Of a stretch of 8,969 bases of DNA, positions 6,947-8,969 are shown one piece after another. The stretch is from Acholeplasmataceae bacterium UBA6235 (GTDB taxonomy: Bacteria > Bacillota_I > Bacilli_A > Acholeplasmatales > UBA5453): the NCBI GenBank assembly GCA_002441525.1, contig DJWH01000089.1, forward strand, positions 6,321 to 15,289, in the 5' to 3' direction. Every line of letters begins with the position of its first letter. The first letter of the stretch is position 1. The translations under genes and the position numbers were made by a program. The notes beneath the pieces are model-generated. The model was not told where the DNA came from. It did not search any database and saw only the letters and a list, made by a program, of their open reading frames with translations.

Positions 6947-6967
6947 GAAAGTGTTTACCGATAGAAA
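6947..6967. promoter_or_regulatory. Cre-like element upstream of the gpmI promoter
   Basis: TGAAAGTGTTTACC (6946-6959) matches the cre consensus with two mismatches and is followed by ATAGAAA (6961-6967). Eighteen of 21 bp agree with 5298-5318. It lies about 39-59 bp upstream of the predicted gpmI start, next to the -35 region, a position used by activators. A small hairpin-like dyad, ATGTG-AAAAA-CACAT, follows at 6969-6983. Confidence 0.45.
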
Positions 6968-7042
6968 AATGTGAAAAACACATCGATATAAGCGTTCTAA
7001 TATGAATCTTCGAATAGGTATAAAAATAATTGGAATAAACTA

Positions 7043-7071
7043 TTTATGTAATCATTCAAGTGTGTTATAAT
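7043..7071 (+). promoter_or_regulatory. Promoter of the DUF3137 gene pair
   Basis: TGT followed by TATAAT (7063-7071) is an extended -10 box. TTTATG at 7043-7048 is a weak -35 with 17-bp spacing. Transcription should start near 7078. The ribosome site AAAGGA (7081-7086) is 9 nt before the ATG at 7096, so the leader is very short, with the ribosome site close to the 5' end. Confidence 0.75.
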
Positions 7072-7095
7072 TTGCATCATAAAGGATGTTGAACT

Positions 7096-7923
7096 ATGAC
7101 CATTGAACAGTTTGTCCAAAAACAAATAAAGTATCAAACCATTCGCCGTATCGCGGTGATTGTCGCTGTCTTATCACCATTGGGTTTTTTTGCAGGCATT
7201 TGGTGGCTTTCTATCCTAATTGTTGTATTAATCATTGCTTGTATTGGTGTATACATGAATTTACAAGAACGCTATACCCAATTGGCATTATCCTTTAAAA
7301 AAGATCACCTTAAACAAGCGATTGAATCCCGTTATCCAAATGTTCGATTTGATATGAATAAAGGCTTTTTGCCCATCGATGTTTATGGGTCTAAGTTGAT
7401 TGAACGTGGCGATATTTTCAAAAGTGAAGACATGCTTCAAGGCAAGATCGGAACTACCCGGTTTAGAACCGCTGATGTGAAGATTCAATTTGAACGTTTG
7501 GGCCGTAACGGTCGTCAAATCATCACCCGTTTTAGTGGAAAATATTATGAGATAGAGTTACCATTTATTGTCAATAAACCAGTTTATATCGTGAACAACG
7601 GGGCAGAAAAGTTTGGTATTAAATTGGGCTTACCAAGGGTAGATTTTGAATACATTGACTTTAACAATGAAGTCGATGTGTATGCTTCTGATACCGAGGC
7701 TGCATTTAAATTACTTAAACCAAAAGCAATGGAAAGCATCTTAAAATTACGACAAAAATATGGATCTGTGGCTTTCGCATTTTTCAATAAAACCATGGTG
7801 GTAGCGATGGAAGGTCGCAATAGCTTTGAATTCTATATTCACCGAAAAATTGACAAACACTTTTTAGAAACCATCGAACAGGAGATTCAAACATTAATTG
7901 ATTTATCGACTTCAATGAAATAG
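7096..7923 (+). CDS. DUF3137 membrane protein, first copy (275 aa)
   Basis: The protein has a short cytoplasmic or amphipathic N-terminus, two closely spaced membrane helices at about 17-35 and 37-54, and a soluble domain of about 220 residues matching DUF3137 (function unknown). Recognisable parts are GFLPIDVYGSKLIERGDIFKSEDM (90-113), RFRTADVKIQ (122-131), FSGKYYEIELPF (146-157), PVYIVNN (162-168), and the C-terminal block FEYIDFNNEVDVYASD followed by LLKPKAMESILKL (about 184-218). With so short a hairpin loop, the soluble domain is probably on the cytoplasmic side (inference). It begins an operon with a paralogue 13 nt downstream. DUF3137 genes often occur near lemA genes in Firmicutes; here lemA lies about 4 kb away on the other strand. 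Confidence 0.82.
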   Translation: MTIEQFVQKQIKYQTIRRIAVIVAVLSPLGFFAGIWWLSILIVVLIIACIGVYMNLQERYTQLALSFKKDHLKQAIESRYPNVRFDMNKGFLPIDVYGSKLIERGDIFKSEDMLQGKIGTTRFRTADVKIQFERLGRNGRQIITRFSGKYYEIELPFIVNKPVYIVNNGAEKFGIKLGLPRVDFEYIDFNNEVDVYASDTEAAFKLLKPKAMESILKLRQKYGSVAFAFFNKTMVVAMEGRNSFEFYIHRKIDKHFLETIEQEIQTLIDLSTSMK

Positions 7924-7936
7924 GGGGATTTATTAT

Positions 7937-8761
7937 ATGAACGCACACGGGTATGAAACCAAGAAAAGCCTCTATGAAAGCCTAACTGTATTGGGTTTTG
8001 TTTTGGTTGCTTTCGGATTCATCTTATTTACCGCCCAACCAGTCATTGGTTTTATGTTGTTTATCGGCGGTGGCATTCTTTCGGTTGCTATGAGTACAGC
8101 ATTTAAAAAACTCTCGACACAGTTTAAATATGAATATGTCAAAAAAAGCATCGAAGAGCTCTATCCAACCACAGAATTCAATCCACAAAAGGGATTTTCC
8201 AAAGAAGAAGTCTATGATACCTTGGTTTTAAATAAAGAAGACCGATTTGCGAGTGAAGACATGATTGAAGGTACACTATTCAACAGACGTTTTAGATGTG
8301 CCGATTTACATCTACAAGATGTTAGAAGTAATGGTAAGTCTACGACAGTGGTCACTGTATTCAGAGGTCGTTTTTATGAAATTGAATTTGATAAAATACT
8401 ATCAACGCCGGTTTATATTGTTGCGAACCAAGGGATGTTTACTCGATTTACCGGATTTGAAAAGATGGAAATGGAATATGTCGCGTTTAACCAAGCCTTC
8501 GATGTGTTTGGACAAGATGCATTACAAACCTTTCGTTTAATCAAACCAAGGTTTATGGAACATGTGATGTCTTTAAAAAATCGATATAAAGGCATTCAGT
8601 TTGGTTTTATTGGCAATAAATTATATGTCGCGATTAAAAACGGGGTAGATACCTTTGATTTAAAGATGTTTAAACCCATAGATTATAGTTATCTGAACGA
8701 AATTAAAACCGAGTTTGAGGATATCAAAATCATGATTGAAACGCTTACAAGTGAATTGTAA
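7937..8761 (+). CDS. DUF3137 membrane protein, second copy (274 aa)
   Basis: It is the same size and architecture as the preceding gene: membrane helices at about 15-31 and 35-53, then a DUF3137 domain. Shared blocks line up in order: SEDM then RFR-AD (106-122 here, 110-126 in copy one), FRGRFYEIEF (142-151), PVYIVAN (158-164), EYVAFNQAFDVFGQDA (180-195) and LIKPRFMEHVMSLKNRY (201-217). The two are clearly an old tandem duplication, strongly diverged in sequence. GGGGG at 7923-7927, 8-9 nt before the ATG, is the ribosome site and touches the previous stop. No terminator follows; the next promoter begins right after the stop, so read-through into the riboswitch leader is expected. Function unknown; the pair may form a hetero-oligomer (inference). 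Confidence 0.82.
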   Translation: MNAHGYETKKSLYESLTVLGFVLVAFGFILFTAQPVIGFMLFIGGGILSVAMSTAFKKLSTQFKYEYVKKSIEELYPTTEFNPQKGFSKEEVYDTLVLNKEDRFASEDMIEGTLFNRRFRCADLHLQDVRSNGKSTTVVTVFRGRFYEIEFDKILSTPVYIVANQGMFTRFTGFEKMEMEYVAFNQAFDVFGQDALQTFRLIKPRFMEHVMSLKNRYKGIQFGFIGNKLYVAIKNGVDTFDLKMFKPIDYSYLNEIKTEFEDIKIMIETLTSEL

Positions 8762-8790
8762 TTGACTAATGATTATAAATTTTCTATAAT
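8762..8790 (+). promoter_or_regulatory. Sigma-70 promoter of the FMN riboswitch transcript
   Basis: TTGACT (8762-8767) and TATAAT (8785-8790) are separated by 17 bp, close to consensus. The -35 box begins at the base after the stop codon of the second DUF3137 gene. The start should be near 8797, a few bases before the aptamer. Confidence 0.88.
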
Positions 8791-8799
8791 GTAGCTGAG

Positions 8800-8910
8800 T
8801 TAATACTTCGGGGCAAGGTGAAATTCCTTGATCGGCGGTAAAGTCCGCGAACCTTTGGGTTGAACTGGTGCAATTCCAGTACCGACAGTATAGTCTGGAT
8901 GGGAGAAGAA
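8800..8910 (+). ncRNA. FMN riboswitch aptamer (RFN element)
   Basis: The conserved RFN cores are present in order: CTTCGGGGC (8806-8814), GGTGAAATTCC (8817-8827), CGGCGGTAAAGTCCGCGA (8833-8850), GTGCAATTCCAGT (8868-8880), CCGACAGTATAGTCTGGA (8882-8899) and TGGGAGAAG (8900-8908). The helices are visible: the closing stem pairs CTTC (8806-8809) with GAAG (8905-8908), CAAGG pairs with CCTTG (8814-8818/8826-8830), GCGG with CCGC, AACC with GGTT, and ACTGG with CCAGT. The aptamer binds flavin mononucleotide and lowers expression of riboflavin synthesis or uptake genes. The controlled gene is beyond the right edge; a riboflavin transporter (ribU type) or a rib operon is the expected target. Confidence 0.97.
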
Positions 8911-8932
8911 AGAGGTTTTTTAGCCTGTTTTT

Positions 8933-8961
8933 TGCCGTCACCCTGGAGTGGCGGCATTTTT
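8933..8961 (+). terminator. Expression-platform terminator of the FMN riboswitch
   Basis: TGCCGTCAC (8933-8941) pairs with GTGGCGGCA (8948-8956), including one wobble pair, around a 6-nt loop, followed by five T (8957-8961). Lying 25 nt past the aptamer, it is the likely FMN-controlled transcription terminator. It would also end read-through transcripts from the DUF3137 operon. The last eight bases of the window are too short to judge. Confidence 0.9.
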
Positions 8962-8969
8962 GTTCATAG

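Noticed and set aside
8660..8941. Open reading frame of 93 codons on the minus strand
   Set aside because: It runs antisense across the FMN aptamer and the end of the second DUF3137 gene; the conserved RNA explains the sequence and the protein resembles nothing I know.
1..8969. Mycoplasma-type code with TGA read as tryptophan
   Set aside because: Tryptophans in every gene use TGG, and the one TGA at a gene end (404-406) fits a normal stop overlapping the next start.

Overview
The window is AT-rich bacterial DNA with tightly packed genes, Shine-Dalgarno sites, sigma-70-type promoters and intrinsic terminators. Tryptophan is encoded by TGG throughout and TGA acts as a stop (end of the first gene), so this is the standard bacterial code. 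Low GC, an FMN riboswitch, a LemA/TPM pair and tandem DUF3137 proteins suggest a low-GC Firmicute/Tenericute. Acholeplasmatales or a relative is my best guess, from overall impression only. I see no mobile element, CRISPR array, rRNA or tRNA.

Layout. (1) Bases 1-1482, plus strand: the C-terminal part of a Gfo/Idh/MocA-type oxidoreductase, overlapping by 4 nt an Eis-like GNAT acetyltransferase. (2) Bases 1590-3056, minus strand: a promoter, then lemA and a TPM-domain lipoprotein as a two-gene envelope operon, closed by a terminator shared with the convergent GNAT gene. (3) Bases 3118-5259, minus strand: a cytoplasmic GH13 alpha-amylase-family enzyme with its own extended -10 promoter and a terminator overlapping its stop codon. 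(4) Bases 5324-6920, minus strand: gpmI, the cofactor-independent phosphoglycerate mutase of glycolysis, with its own promoter and terminator. (5) Bases 7043-8761, plus strand: divergent from gpmI, two tandem paralogous DUF3137 membrane proteins. (6) Bases 8762-8969, plus strand: a strong promoter, an FMN riboswitch aptamer and an intrinsic terminator. These are the leader of a flavin-controlled gene lying beyond the window.

How it fits together. The amylase-family enzyme and gpmI are carbohydrate genes. They share a 21-bp upstream element (18 of 21 identical) whose first part resembles a catabolite-responsive (cre) site, suggesting one sugar-responsive regulator for both. The gpmI promoter also sits inside a nested inverted repeat. 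LemA, the TPM lipoprotein and the two DUF3137 proteins are all membrane-associated and poorly understood, and may serve one envelope process. None of this is a proven new system. The shared element, the dyad and the LemA/TPM/DUF3137 set are the parts most worth a second look.
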